Source: Coprinellus micaceus (lineage: Eukaryota; Basidiomycota; Agaricomycetes; Agaricales; Psathyrellaceae). Taken from it: a stretch of DNA of 64,000 nucleotides. Each line of letters starts with the position of its first letter. Position 1 is the stretch's first letter. Under the pieces are notes generated by a model. The model saw only the letters and a list, made by a program, of their open reading frames with translations, did no database searches and was not told where the DNA came from. The translations under genes were made by a program, and so were the position numbers. Positions 34,307 through 46,480 of the stretch are shown one piece after another. The stretch covers positions 1,426,001 through 1,490,000 of the forward strand of contig OX596344.1 in assembly GCA_951394405.1 (NCBI GenBank), in the 5' to 3' direction.

Positions 34307-37300
34307 TGTAGCTGGCCTGCATTTCGAGTGTCAACGATGGTCATTCCAGAATACGACGACGAGAGCGCGATGGGCAATGTCAAAGCAATAGAGTTTGAGA
34401 TTCAGACTTAAGGTTGGCTTACCTGGCAGGTAGATTGCGGAGGAGAAATTTCTGAGAGCGCTGTCCAGGCGATTTGGACCCCGACGCTACCCAGTCTGAC
34501 AAACACCTTGGCCTGCCGGCTCGCTCAAGGCGCGAAACCACGCCCTCTCTTTCACAGTACGACTAGAATATGCAGTCTACAGCTTTGCGGAGGGGCGTTG
34601 GAAGGATAAAGCACCCAGAACAAGCTACAACGAGGCTAAGCAGCGCGAATTTAGAGTTTCAGAGGCCTTGTGGCGCTTATGTAATCTCTGTCTCCGACCA
34701 CAATTCAACTCCTCCCCTCTTCATTCTCCGAGTCAATCGTGCTTTGAACTCTTCAGGAGTACAAATCAGGGGTAGGACGCCGAGGCAAGTGCCACCTGGT
34801 TCTCATTTCTCCGAGCACGATCAGCGGACTTTTGACAAGGGTACCCTCGTTCTACCCATCACACCGCTGGCCACGCATCTTCAGCATGCTCCTTCTCCCG
34901 ATGGTTGGGTGACAGTCCAGCTCGAAGCCTCGAGGTGGCATGGTCGAGATATGAATGATGGCTCCCACAAGCTTGACGGACTTGGTTTGCGTCTTCTGAA
35001 CGTTTTGACTTATCGCGGTGCTTGCTGATAACCAAGAAGCCGCCTATGCCCGCCCTGGTCGTGCTTTGCGCACCGGCCCCTGAACTTTAATGAATGCCGG
35101 GCAAAGCCGCCTGATGCGATCGCCTGGGCAGGGACGGCACCGCTTCGTTAAGCGCCCACATATATAGGTGGTGGTAATCCTTCCGGTGGAACCTTCTGAC
35201 TTCATTTTGGGGTCCTCACGGAAGGCCCGCAAGGTACACACCCTTGTGAAATTTGGAGCCTTCCCCAGGTGGCTTTGACACGCTTCTAATGGACGGAACC
35301 TGCCTCGAGCCCCGGGCACAATTGCTTTTGCCCTTTTCCGAGAAGCATGATTACACATAGCACATTGCTTCTCGTCACGAGAGTTCATTCGAAGGTCCCG
35401 CTCCAAGGCGAGCCGACAGATGCATTATTCCCCGCGCTCATGGTTAAGACCTCCCTAGTTTAAGCGCTTAACTTGCTTGAACGCATAGTTAATGATAGTA
35501 GTCGAAATCCACTCAGGAGTAATTACGATCTCCTTTGACTCTCCGCGAGGATTTGTGGCGCTCATGAGAGCTAGTGGGTCCACAGACAATAGCCCTTGTA
35601 AGGAGCGTACCCATCGACTCCGGTGATACATCGCGCGCCATTTGCGAATGGAGATGCAGGGTGCGCCGCTTTGTCACGTTCGAGGCCCACCAGATCGGCG
35701 ACACGCTTACCAGGCCGGCTCCTCCTCACCAGCTCTTCGGATGTGAGAGATGGCCCTCCAATGGAATTCTTCTTCCAAAAGTCCACTCACCAACCCGGAC
35801 CCCGCGCCGTACTTCGAGCGTGAGCGGCGGCGCCCTTCACAACCCAGCCTTTTGACGCATCGAGGCGATTTGGCGATGCTACACCTCCCCCGCCCAGGTC
35901 CAGGTTAGTGATGGCCCTCACTCTGTGATAACGGCTTGTCGACCCCCTCGATCCCAACCATCCGCCTTCAATACCCCTTTGTACTACTTATGACGAGGCG
36001 TGAATAGGGCTGATGCCCACCCGCATCCCATGTGCACTAAACTCAGATGAGTTTCCGTAGAGGAATCGTTGTATGCTCGTTTTCTGACCCTTATGCCATT
36101 TATTTTCCGCTTGTTCTCGACGCGAAGCTTCCTACCGGAACCTGCATAAGCTCTGTCAATGATATGTACGTATCTCAGGTGCCCTGCTCGAAGCGTCAGA
36201 AAATATAGCGGCATAAGTTGTCGAGGGCACGACGAAGATTTGAATGTAGAGCGGTCCCTGGACGGTTGTTAATCTAGAAAGTCTCATGTCAAATATCATC
36301 GTTTCCATTCAGTTGCGCACAAGGGAATTTTTATTGGTCAAAGCCATTTCCAGTCAAGGTACGAATTGCCCTTGTAAAATTTGCGTATAGTGTCCAGTCG
36401 GTTTACGACGAACTGTCTAACCACGTAACGAAATGCTGGCCACACGACAGTACATCAGACCCCAGCGCTAATTTAATCTTCTTATCTACATTCACTCGAG
36501 CGTGTATGAAGTCGGATTTGAATTGCTCTAAGGCCCGCATTACCTACATGGGACGGTCCCGCCAAGGTGACATCTCTCATGCGGTGGGAGAAAGTATGGG
36601 CGGGTACCTAAGGTCATGCTGCGAGAAACGCGGCACGGCTTGAAGGAGAAACCTGTTTATTTTCTGGGTTTTCAGTTCTTCCATGGAGGAGACCCCGCAG
36701 AGAGCTAGACCAGCCTATTGCGGTCACGGGCGCTTATTGGCGCAGGACGCGTGGAATTATTCCTGACGGCCATCTCAAAATACAGAAGCTTGACTACCGC
36801 ACCCCAAACACCCCAAAAGAAGACCTCAAGTCATTTCCAAGCTTGGCTCCTTCTGTAGACCTTCCTCCCCTCGCCGCTGGCCCCGGGTCGATTCCATCGG
36901 AGCTCGAAAGCCTTGATGACGCTCGGCATCCGCTCGAACAGGCAGTTTCAAAAGCTTGAACCACAACCACGACCTGCTTTCTGCCTGCCAACCTGTTCAT
37001 TCCATTTTTCATTCAAAGCGCCGCCTTCTTGCACATCAATACACTCGGTGTATTGCGATAAGGACGCCAAGGACCGTGCCGGGACACTCACGTACAAGGG
37101 AAGTGACAGAAGCTTCGTCGACACCCGGCGCATCTCCTCACTGGCATCTCCCCGGACGAGGATCAATCTCGATTCATGTTGCGTGGGTGAGGCTTCGCGA
37201 TCCCACGAAGGCGAACGATGTCAGTCAGGGGACGAGCTGCCAACCAGCGGTCAAATGAGGAAGAAGCTCCATCGAAACGGGTTGCGGATGGGCCGTGCTT

Positions 37301-37707
37301 CCTCCGACCCACCTCGCTGGCATATTCTGGAATGATACCATCTCCATCTCAAGCCCATTCGATGTGCGCTGGTCGTCTGCCGAGCCCAGGAACATGTGTC
37401 GCGAGGCGCCTGGCATGTTCTCGTGCCCTTATCCCCTCACAAAGATCGACCCGCCGTCCGTCTTGGGGTAGCGATCTCGAGGCTCGGCCCAACGTAATAG
37501 GCAAAACGGACGCCCTGTTCATATTCAAACTCGATCCCTCGGCCAATTTAGTACACTCCATTGATTCCCCTTCTGGTTACAGAAGCCGCCCGGACAGGTA
37601 CCTTGTCTAGGTCCAGATTTTCAGCAGAGACGGTGTATCTTGCTATTTAAACTTGGCCGTGAGCGCCTTCTCCTCCCCCAACCGTGTATCCTCCGGCCTC
37701 TGCGAGG
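34307..37707. other. 3.4-kb gene-poor interval
   Basis: The longest gap in the window. A 152-codon plus-strand frame with a true ATG (34570-35028) is the best candidate but has no family match. Frames at about 36913-37610 look random. Part of the interval (about 36,240-36,560) is relatively rich in A+T. The motif GGGCGCTTATT is at 36728-36738. I see no terminal repeats or transposase fragments. Confidence 0.45.
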
Positions 37708-40700
37708 ATGTCTTTCTCCAGGGCCTTGCTCGCGGCAATTGTTCTCCCAGTCATTCCTGTGAGTCCATGGCGAGGATGCTGCCATCTGCTGTGCGAGGAC
37801 ATCCTTAAACTAACAACTTGATTCTCAGTTATCTTTTGCATCCCACCACGCTCCTTTACACAATTATCGGCACCGTCGACAGTCCATCCCTTCGACTCTA
37901 CCAGGCTCCTGGACTTCCCAAGGATGCGTCACGTACGTCCCACAGTGCGCGCCTGGGGTAGGGTACTGACACTTACTACCGTAGTGCCAACGCCCTGAGC
38001 GGGCCCAAGTTCTACAGTGGTGATTCCATGACCATTGAAACCTGCATCACTTTCTGCGATGCTCAAAACATGGCCTTCGCGGGTGTCCAGGCCTCCGTAA
38101 GTCAGCTTCCTTGCTACCCGCGAGAGGACGGTACGCTAACCGATAAAATTTTGCCTTAGGGTGAATGCTGTGAGTTTTTTCCCCTTACCTTCCCCACTTC
38201 TTTCATTGCCGCTATCACCACTAATCTTCTTTTCCTTTCCATATTCGCTCTATCTCTCATTTCCCCGATGGCTTGGTACATACGCTCGTCCAACGTCCGT
38301 GCTTTCGCTGTCCATTAGACTGCGGTAACGCGCTTGGCGGAGGAGGCGGAGCTCCCGTGGCACCGACAGAATGCAACGCGCCATGCAGCGGTAATTCACT
38401 GCAGCCATGTGGGGGTGCTGACCGCCTCAATCTGTTCTGGAGCGGGGATGAAGCGTCTTCCAGCTCGGCACAGTGGTCACCTGCTACCAGGGCCCTCGCG
38501 GACTGGGATGTCCTCGGTTGTTATAGGTGAGTCCTCAACTTCTCTCAATTATGGCCCGCTTCTCTTCCTGCAGTGTGACTAATTCTTGATACTCAGCGAC
38601 AATGTTGAAGGCCAGCGCGTTCTTGGAACGGGCATGGGTGTCACTGGCCCTATGACCACCGAGAAATGCCAGACTGCATGTTTTAACGCAGGTTTCAGAA
38701 TGGCAGGCACCGAGTATGCTGGGTACGTCAATCGTCCACTTCTTCCAAACTTCTTCCATCGTTCTCTCAATCTCGCGCTTCTTCCACTTCGGGTCGACTT
38801 CGGGCGCTTCTATCCCTTCCACCCTTGTCACTGCTGCAACCCTCGCCACCTCTGAAGATGTACTGACAATTCCCTTTTCCCATTCGATTTCGATTTTTGA
38901 CTTGCCCTTCGTGCTTCCCTTGTGATCACGATCTGCTATCACCTAATATCGACACGGACATCTACTCTACGATGTGCGAATTTGCGGCAAATTGCGATCG
39001 GCATCGCAAACAACAGCGAGTGCTGTGAGTATATCACCCCCTCCTTTCGATATGCTGGGAACTTATTGCTGAATGCTCCGATTCCTCCCCTCCTTTCTAC
39101 TCGCAGTCTGTGGCCAAGCAGTCCTCCATGGCGGCGCCCCTACCCCTCTGGCAGACTGCAACATGCCATGTAACGGTGACGCGACCCAGATGTGCGGTGG
39201 ACCCAACCGTTTGAATGTCTATAACTACACTGGAACGGATCTTCCAAACCCCGGAGGAGGTGGAGGCGGCGGCGGCGGCGGAGGTGGTGGAGGTAACGCC
39301 CGCTCCGTCCCCAACGCTGAGCTTCCCAGCCCCTGGACATACGGAGGCTGCTGGATGTGAGTGACTACCTCTCCCCAGGCGTTGCGTGGCATTGACTGGA
39401 TGCGTTACAAACGACAGCGACAATGCTCATGGAAGGGTTTTCCCTGTTGGCCACGGTGGCGCTCCTGACCGGACGGTCCAGTCGTGTATCGCTCTCTGCC
39501 AGGCTGATGGATACACGCTAGCTGGTATCGAGTACGCAAGTAAGTCGCCCCTAGTACTTCGGCTGCACTGACACTGACGTATTTGACTTCATAGGCGAAT
39601 GCTGTAAGAGAATGCCAGTGATTGCATACCAATGAAAGTCTAACTGACCCATCCGGACAATAGTCTGTGGCAACACGCTCATTCAAGGCGCTGTCATCGC
39701 GCCCGACACCGACTGCAATATGGGTTGCTCAGGAAACTCTAGGTGCGTGCTCACTTCAGCATAGGCTTTAAGGCTCCAAGCTGACTGCCTCCTCTAGCCA
39801 AGCCTGCGGTGCCGGGAATCGTCTCTCCGTCTACACTTCTACTGGCAACGTCCAGGCTCTCCCTGTCCCCACTCCCCAAACGACCAACCTCCCCGGTCAA
39901 TGGAACTATCGTGGCTGCCTCGTGTAAGCGCTCATTTCGGGGTTGTAATGGCCTGTTACTGACGTACTACGCTACTCGATAGCGAGTCGGTTGGGAAGCG
40001 GATGTTCGACAACCAAATCATCTGGATAGGCAATAACACGGCCCAGGCGTGTATGAACCAGTGCGCCAAATTCGGATTTTCCGCTGCTGGAGTCGAGGTA
40101 AGGACCTCATTCTCACCGGCCCACCTAATACTGATTTCGCCGACTGGCTTTCTCACCGATATCCTCCAACCGCTTGAACGTCTCGCTAAACCCTTTTTGC
40201 CTTGCGTCCCAATAGTACGGACAAGAATGCTGTAAGGCACACCCCCACGACGAGATCCATCCATGGTGCTGACGATCACGTCCTTCGCGTTCTAGACTGT
40301 GGCGACATCGAAGACGTTGCGAAGAACAACGGTGTGTGGGCCCCCGAGGCGGACTGCGACACGCCTTGTCCCGGAGATCCCATCCACATCTGTGGATCTG
40401 GGAACAGGCTGACCACGTACTTCTGGGGCGGCGTTATGAATAATTGGAAGACGCCGGCCGTTACGGGCAGATACGAGGTACGTGGGCCCTTGGTCATTTC
40501 CGCCCATTCGCTGAAACCCGATGTGCTGACGCGATTCCGTAACAGTTCTTCGGTGAGTGGTATATGGTGCCCTTCGTGGAGTTAGAAGCTGACGGTGTTG
40601 TGGGGGCTTTTCTAACTAACAGTTCCTGGGTGAGTCGTGGCTCTATGTTTAGTTCCGTACTCCACGCTAAACCTATATCGGATGCCAGTGTCGTCGTCCC

Positions 40701-42510
40701 CCTGATCACCACTGTGGGCATCAACAATAAGGTCACTTTCCTCGAAAAGCATGGTACAGGGTACGTCGGTTGTACCTTTCCTCTCTCCCTCCAACCCGCA
40801 AACGGTGCCTGATCGTGCTCCCCGTTCGCTCTTTAGATTCCCGAACACCACAGGTGCCTATGAGCTCGACATCAGTCTCGCACACAACTTCTCCGCCGCC
40901 TGGCGCGAAATGAACGTCAAGACCGACGTCTTCTGTGCCGGCTCGGTCATTCTCCCCGACAAGGTCGGCCGCCAGATCAACGTTGGTGGCTGGTCTCTTG
41001 AGTCCACTTTCGGTGTCCGTCTTTTCACCCCCGATGGCGTCGAAGGAACGAACTCTACGACCGATTGGGAAGAGAACCACGAGGTTCTGGCGCTCCAGAG
41101 GGGAAGGTGGTACCCAACCGCCGCGGTCCTGGCCAATGGTACCATCTTGATCATGGGAGGACAGATTGGCAGCAACGATAGGCCCGAGCCTAGCTTGGAG
41201 ATATTGCCTAAGCCAGCTGGCGGTTCGACCGTCCTGCACCTGCCATGGTTGGAGAGGACTGATCCAAACAACCTCTACCCCTTCATCACGATCCTCCCCA
41301 GCCAGAACGTCTTCGTTGGTACGCCTCCCCTTTGAAAAAGCTCGACCATCTCTGACGGTTTACTCCACGCACAGCGTACTACAATGAGGCTCGCATTCTT
41401 GATCCCCTCACCTTCCAGACCGTCAAGGAGCTTCCCAACATGCCTGGAGCTGTGAACAACTGTATGTCACGGTCCTATCTGTTCGTACCCGATGGCTCAT
41501 GCATACCTCCCGTCTAGTCCTCGGAGGTCGTACCTACCCCCTCCAAGGAGCCATGGTTCCTCTCCCTCAACATGCCCCTTACACCGATCATTTGGAGGTT
41601 CTTCTTTGCGGCGGTTCAACCGCTGGTGGAGGGGAGGCGATCGACAACTGTGTCAGGTCTGCGCCAGAAGATCCCAACGTTCAATGGAGTATCGAGCGTA
41701 TGGTGAGAGGTTTACACTCCTCCACATCTGCACGCGAACTCAACATCCACCCTAGCCATCTCGCCGTGTCATGCCCTGCATCGTCAACCTTCCCGACGGT
41801 ACTGTAATGATCATGAACGGCGCCTACCATGGTGAAGCTGGTTTCGGCCTCGCTGAAGACCCCAATTTCACCGCAATCCTCTACTCCCCTGATGAACCCA
41901 TCGGCTCTCGCTTCTCCATCCTCAACTCCACCATCGTCGCCCGTATGTATCACTCTGAGGCCACTCTCCTTGTGGACGGAAGGGTACTGGTTTCTGGGAG
42001 TGACCCTCAAACCAACTTCCCCGACGGCACTCCGAGGTACCCAGAGGAGTTCAGGGTTGAGGTTTATGTCCCACCTTACTTGGCAATGGGACTCACGCAG
42101 CCGACCTACGACCTCCCTAACCACGACTGGGCGTACGGTGGCAGCTACACGATCACCAATGTGCACTTGTTCCAAGGAACCGAGTCGACGATGCGGGTCT
42201 CCTTGGTTTCTGGTGGGTTTTGTCATACTGTCTTGGGGTGATATAAACGTAACCGTCATTCACAGCTACCTCGAGCACGCACGGCAACACCATGGGCGCA
42301 CGCAACATCTTCCCCGCCTTCAAGTGCAACGGCACTACGTGCACCATCGTCGCACCTCCGAACGCTGGTGTCTCCCCTCCAGGGTGGCACATGCTCTTCA
42401 TCCTTGACGGCCCCACCCCTTCTGTCGCCAAGTGGGTCAGGATTGGTGGAGACCCCTCTCAGCTCGGCAACTGGCCAAACCTACCTGGGTTCACCGTTCC
42501 TGGACTCTAA
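37708..42510 (+). CDS. Copper radical oxidase with four WSC domains
   Basis: Twenty-three inferred exons give exactly 1,002 codons with the stop. A signal peptide ([17 protein letters not shown]) is followed by four WSC domains, each with GC near its start, a middle C...C segment, an ECYCG or ECFCG motif and CGGxNRL-type end, at about 37,910-38,440, 38,500-39,230, 39,330-39,860 and 39,900-40,430. A 14-Gly linker lies between WSC 2 and 3. The catalytic domain from about 40,690 has the glyoxal/galactose oxidase residues: the Cys in DVFCAGSV, the Tyr in RWYPTAA (likely ligand or crosslink partner), the adjacent Tyr-His in [10 protein letters not shown] and a His in STHGNTMG. Thus the Cys-Tyr radical and copper site appear intact. 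Related Phanerochaete enzymes (cro3-cro5) also carry WSC repeats; they oxidise small aldehydes or alcohols and release H2O2. WSC domains are thought to bind glycans. Six exons are 16 nt or less (see findings). The first intron is placed at 37759-37882; the nearer acceptor at 37830 would break the frame. Confidence 0.92.
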
Positions 42511-43075
42511 GTCCTGTTTATTCCTTCTCTTCGCCACGCTCTTTCTTCGTTTCACCTTGCTACGACCACCCTAATTTTATCTTGGATATGCTTACGGGTG
42601 TTCAACGACCCTCTTTCGAACGGAATGGACTTCTCGCTTATATTTATCTGTCGCATTGATACCCCTACGGACTGGTTTAACACCTGGGGACACTCATAAT
42701 GGATGGCTCTATACCTACCCCTGTAATTGCCGATGGTAGTTGTTGAATGCAAATTTAGTGTTCCCTCGCCAGGTATCTACCATATCCCAGAGCCCCAGCA
42801 TTATCCTTCGGCCGTCTTTTAAAATGAAATGTAGTCCGGCGCAACATACGCAGTCTTGACGTGCTAGCTCCCGAGGGAGTACTTACAACACTGTTCGGGT
42901 AGCGTCCTTGTGTTAACCAAGTTGTTATGTCGGGGGGTGAGCGTGTCGGTGGATGCGCTGCAGGGCCCGCAGACGCTTCAAATGTTTGCCCTCGTCGAGT
43001 TCGCCCACTTCCTTTGGCACGTCCCCGGAAATACGTATCCATAGACAACCACAGGGACAACACACAGGGATGGTT
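42511..43075. other. Convergent 3' region between WSC oxidase and NACHT gene
   Basis: Both flanking genes end here, so this holds two terminators. No gene is seen. Confidence 0.5.
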
Positions 43076-45196
43076 CTAATCTATTGAACGAAATAATTCA
43101 TCGAAGGCCTGAAGACTATCGTCGGACGATTCAACTGTGGGGCTTCGAGGCGGTCGCAACGGGCACCGATCCATGTCCTCCTCATCCTGATGCTTGAACC
43201 TCGCAAAGCGCTCCACCACCATCTCCCATGTCGTAGGAAGGGACCATTCCTCCCTCCTGCAATATTCCCAGATCTCCCTCCGCCATACGGTGCATGCCGG
43301 GAGGCATAGATACCAGGGGCACTATCGAGAGATGTAAGAGCGTGCTTGGCGTAGAACGGATTAGGTGCGAAGGGAATTGGGTATGCATACCTCCCTGTGA
43401 GCTTGGACGAACATCTGGCGAACCAAAAACTTGGGGTCCTTTTCTGACGAGATCCACCAAGCGGCATCGCTAGAGTCGTATTGGCGGTACAGGTCAAACC
43501 ATCGCGGGAAGTAGATGAAAAACTGGGTGCGGAAGTCGTCTAATGTAAAGTCAGGGTCGGCCAAGGCGACGTAAGGGCCTCTGTCTGGAGCGTAGGTTAT
43601 GAGTATTGATATCTAACGGGGTATAACAAACCACACACTTCTTAGAACCCGGTGGTGGCGTTCACACAGGTACTGCCGCAAGACATCTGCACCAACATGG
43701 AGGTCGCCGCTCCTACTTTGATCCTCCAGGAAGTCAACAAAGGATTTGTGGTACAGCCGGAAGTTGAGTGCGCCTTTATCATCGTGCACGCCCAAAAGCG
43801 AAGGCAAGCTTCGCAACAAATACTCCATCTCCCCCAGAGAAGTTTCAAGCAGTGCCTTGACGTACTGGTCCATATGGTACCCATACACCGTGTTCTGCCT
43901 GACAGGGTCAATGCTACAGATCCACTTGGCCGCGAGGGGTGGGTCGGGGCTTGTCTCTAGGATTCGTCGATAAAGTGCATCCAGAGGAGCGAAGGGTCCA
44001 GACTCGTCTTGCCTTCGCCATTCCAGCACTCGCTTGAGCTGTTCCTGCGGTGGGTGTGTCCCATCTTCAATGTAGCGGGCTGCTGTGACAGCGTAGATGA
44101 ACTGCCCTGACGACTCCCTGACCAAGAACTCGATGACGTCTGCGATAGTGACGATAGTCGAGAAAGTCGTTGATGGCACCCAGTCTGTCGGGAGGTTGTA
44201 CCGCCGGCGTATGTCGGCAAACTTTGACGACAAGAACAACGCAATATCCGAGTCTGGGTCGTACTTCTCGTCGAGGAATATCTCCAGCGCGATGTCCGGG
44301 TATGCAGAGAAGAAGTCGCGAATGACGGGTTCGGGCCTGCTGGCAATGATGATGTGGAAGGGGAACGCGGAGTCGTTGGCTGCCTGCATCAGCACGGATA
44401 GGATCTCCTTGTGACTCTCCTCCTTCGACCGCCTAGCCTCTTTCTGCGTTGCATTGGGAGCGGTCTGCCCACCACACTCGTCCAGCCCGTCGATGATGAT
44501 AGCCAAGGGCCATTGGGCTGTCGACAGGGGTTGCTTCTTGCGCAGTTTTCGAAGCGGCTCCAATATCATGACTCGAAGCTGGTGGTCCAGGCGCTTGTCG
44601 AAGATAAGGGGGTCGTGGTCGATAGCCGCGAGGACGAGTTCTTTCAGGCCAGGAATCGCGTCGTGTTGAATTAGTTGGTATGCGAGCGACGTTATCAGGC
44701 ACATCTTCGAGCGGCGGCTAGGCGAGCCGGCGAAAGCTGAGAAGAAGAAGCTCGCCGCCAGCCATCCCTCCTTCTGGCCCTTGTCTGCGACACTCCCTGC
44801 AATCGCCGTCTTGCCCGTCCCCGCTGGGCCCGTGAGCCATAGAATCTGCTTCGGCTCGTCGTCTTCGTCGCCATGCCGAATCCAGGTGACGATCTCTTCT
44901 TGAAGAGCGGCTCTCGTTTCTGTATGGCACTTGGGTGCGTCGCAGCGCTCATTGGAATCATTGATGGCGCCGCTCGCGATGTGCTGCAGAAGACCTGAGA
45001 GACATTTCAGTATCAGGCCCACTAGGTTGAAGAGGGGGAGCGTACGATTGAACGGGTGATTGTCATTGGAGGCCCCGTACGCGCTGCTGAGGGCCTTTAT
45101 GCTGTGATCGTGATAATCCCCGGCGACATATCTGACGTTCGCTTCGTGCGCCGTGAAATACAAGCCAGGAGGTAGGCCCTTGGGCTCTGTCGCCAT
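43076..45196 (-). CDS. NACHT-domain ATPase of the fungal NLR-like type
   Basis: The start is taken as ATG at 45196 (MATEPKGLPPG); the longer open frame to 45265 has no ATG. A stop-free 51-nt intron, 44995-45045, splits the region before LLQHIASGAINDSNERCDAPKCH, a stretch typical of agaricomycete NACHT proteins. The P-loop is LTGPAGTGKTAI and the Walker B is LAIIIDGLDEC; HIIIASRPEPVI is the sensor strand. The C-terminal part (YHKSFVDFLEDQSRSG and a downstream WWISSEKDP segment) is also typical. After the exon that ends near 43640 the frame resumes as GPYVALADPDF, and a last exon ends at 43076. There are no WD40, ankyrin or TPR repeats. Such STAND ATPases are thought to act as switches in non-self recognition or cell death; the function here is inferred from the class only. 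Confidence 0.85.
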
Positions 45197-45292
45197 AGAT
45201 GGGCGCTTGGAGACGGACTTTAATATTGCACCGGTCCGGGTGTGTGGGGGCACATGAATGTTCAATGGTAACCGCTGGAATGAAAGGAAGGT

Positions 45293-45303
45293 GGGCGCCT
45301 ATT
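45293..45303 (+). promoter_or_regulatory. GGGCGCYTATT motif upstream of NACHT gene 1
   Basis: One exact copy of the repeated noncoding motif, 97 bases upstream of the NACHT start codon at 45196. Recognised only by repetition in this window. Confidence 0.4.
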
Positions 45304-45358
45304 GCCTCATTGTACCCACGTGTGATTGTACCCACACGTCACGTGTGTGGGTTTGATT

Positions 45359-45369
45359 GGGCGCTTATC
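45359..45369 (+). promoter_or_regulatory. Near-copy of the GGGCGCYTATT motif
   Basis: Ten of eleven bases match (ends TATC). It lies 66 bases from the exact copy, beside CACGTG-like palindromic sequence, in the NACHT promoter. Confidence 0.35.
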
Positions 45370-46417
45370 GATATTCCACTTTTTCCCCCCAGCGTACCCT
45401 CCTATAAGATGATTGGATATGCGTGCAGGCACCCAACTGGCTAAAACGGCTCGTCGAGACCCCAACTCTCGAAAGATAAGTGGGTAACGTTAACCCCGCT
45501 CTGCCACTGTACACAGCTTCGAAACCTTTCCGTCCACCTCATCGGCGTTGTGATAGAGTCGAAGGCAAAAGAATGTCTAAGTACTGACGCATCCGGGATG
45601 ACATACGAGCGTTCCGATCCTGACGACGATGTGGGGACCCGACACGAATCGCCCGATCGACAAACTACAGGGTCGATCGAAGATTACTTCGACCACCGTT
45701 TCTCCAACGGACGTTTTCTTCTCTCATGGGTGGAAGGAGATCGGAAATTACGCATCCCAGCATCGAAGACACCAAGTTCCGGGTACGAGGAGAAGGTCCT
45801 ACGAGAACGGACATTCGAGGCCGAGTCCTCCGGATATTCAAGCCGCCCCAGGCATACCTAGAAACGGAAGTCGAACCACTCTTCATCGTCAAGGCCTGTG
45901 AATCTGTTGAAAGTGTCCAAAAAATATGTCAAGTGCAGCAGCAGCTCCTCCGCGGCTCTCACCTGGTTGCAAGCTTGAGGCAGGTTAGTCGGCCCACCCT
46001 ATCCTTCTTGGCGTTGCCGAGAACAGAAAGTCGCCCGACAAAGAACGAAAAGGCGCGCATGGGATTTCGGGGTGAAGAGGGGCTTTGTAAGTCCTCGGCA
46101 TGACCTGCGGTGCTTATTGAGCAACGTCACCAAGGATTAGAGTCCACCGAGAGCTGCCAGGTGGCGTTGAGTGGCAAATTTGAACCCGAAGTGAGGTAGG
46201 GTATATGGAGACCCATAGCTTTGAATTTCGAAATGAACTTCAAAACGAAATCTCACTGAAAATGAGGGGGTTTGGATGGTTTTTGGCTGCACTGGGCGCC
46301 GAGTCATGCGCATGGCTTGGTAAGAGGATGAGAAGGACCGTGACCTGCATGGTGGTCCACCCAAGTCGAGATCAGCCCAAACACGGCCAAAGAACGCGGC
46401 ATAAATTTGAGGTTCCG

Positions 46418-46425
46418 GTATATAT
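46418..46425 (+). promoter_or_regulatory. TATA box of the peroxiredoxin gene
   Basis: A gtatatat element 56-63 bases before the ATG at 46481. A second AT-rich element (cataaatt) is about 18 bases further upstream. Confidence 0.55.
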
Positions 46426-46480
46426 TCGCGCCCCTTTCTCTACTCCCGTGTCATTCCACCCGCTCGCACACACTCTCAAA

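Larger units (their letters stand above)
45197..46480. other. Divergent promoter region, NACHT gene and peroxiredoxin
   Basis: Contains GGGCGC-type motifs at 45293 and 45359 and an interrupted inverted repeat built on CACGTG-like sequence at about 45313-45352. Two overlapping plus-strand frames at 45550-46103 have uneven composition and no match; the first lacks an ATG. They may be remains of a gene, but I cannot name one. Confidence 0.45.

Noticed and set aside
34570..35028. 152-codon plus-strand frame with true ATG
   Set aside because: Same reasons: a single short exon without recognisable content.
37831..37882. Earlier exon 2 start of the WSC oxidase at 37831
   Set aside because: Its acceptor is good, but the frame then breaks before the first WSC domain; the acceptor at 37882 keeps the total divisible by three.
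45550..46103. Overlapping frames in the NACHT/peroxiredoxin gap
   Set aside because: The first has no ATG, the two frames do not join with normal introns, and no family is recognisable.
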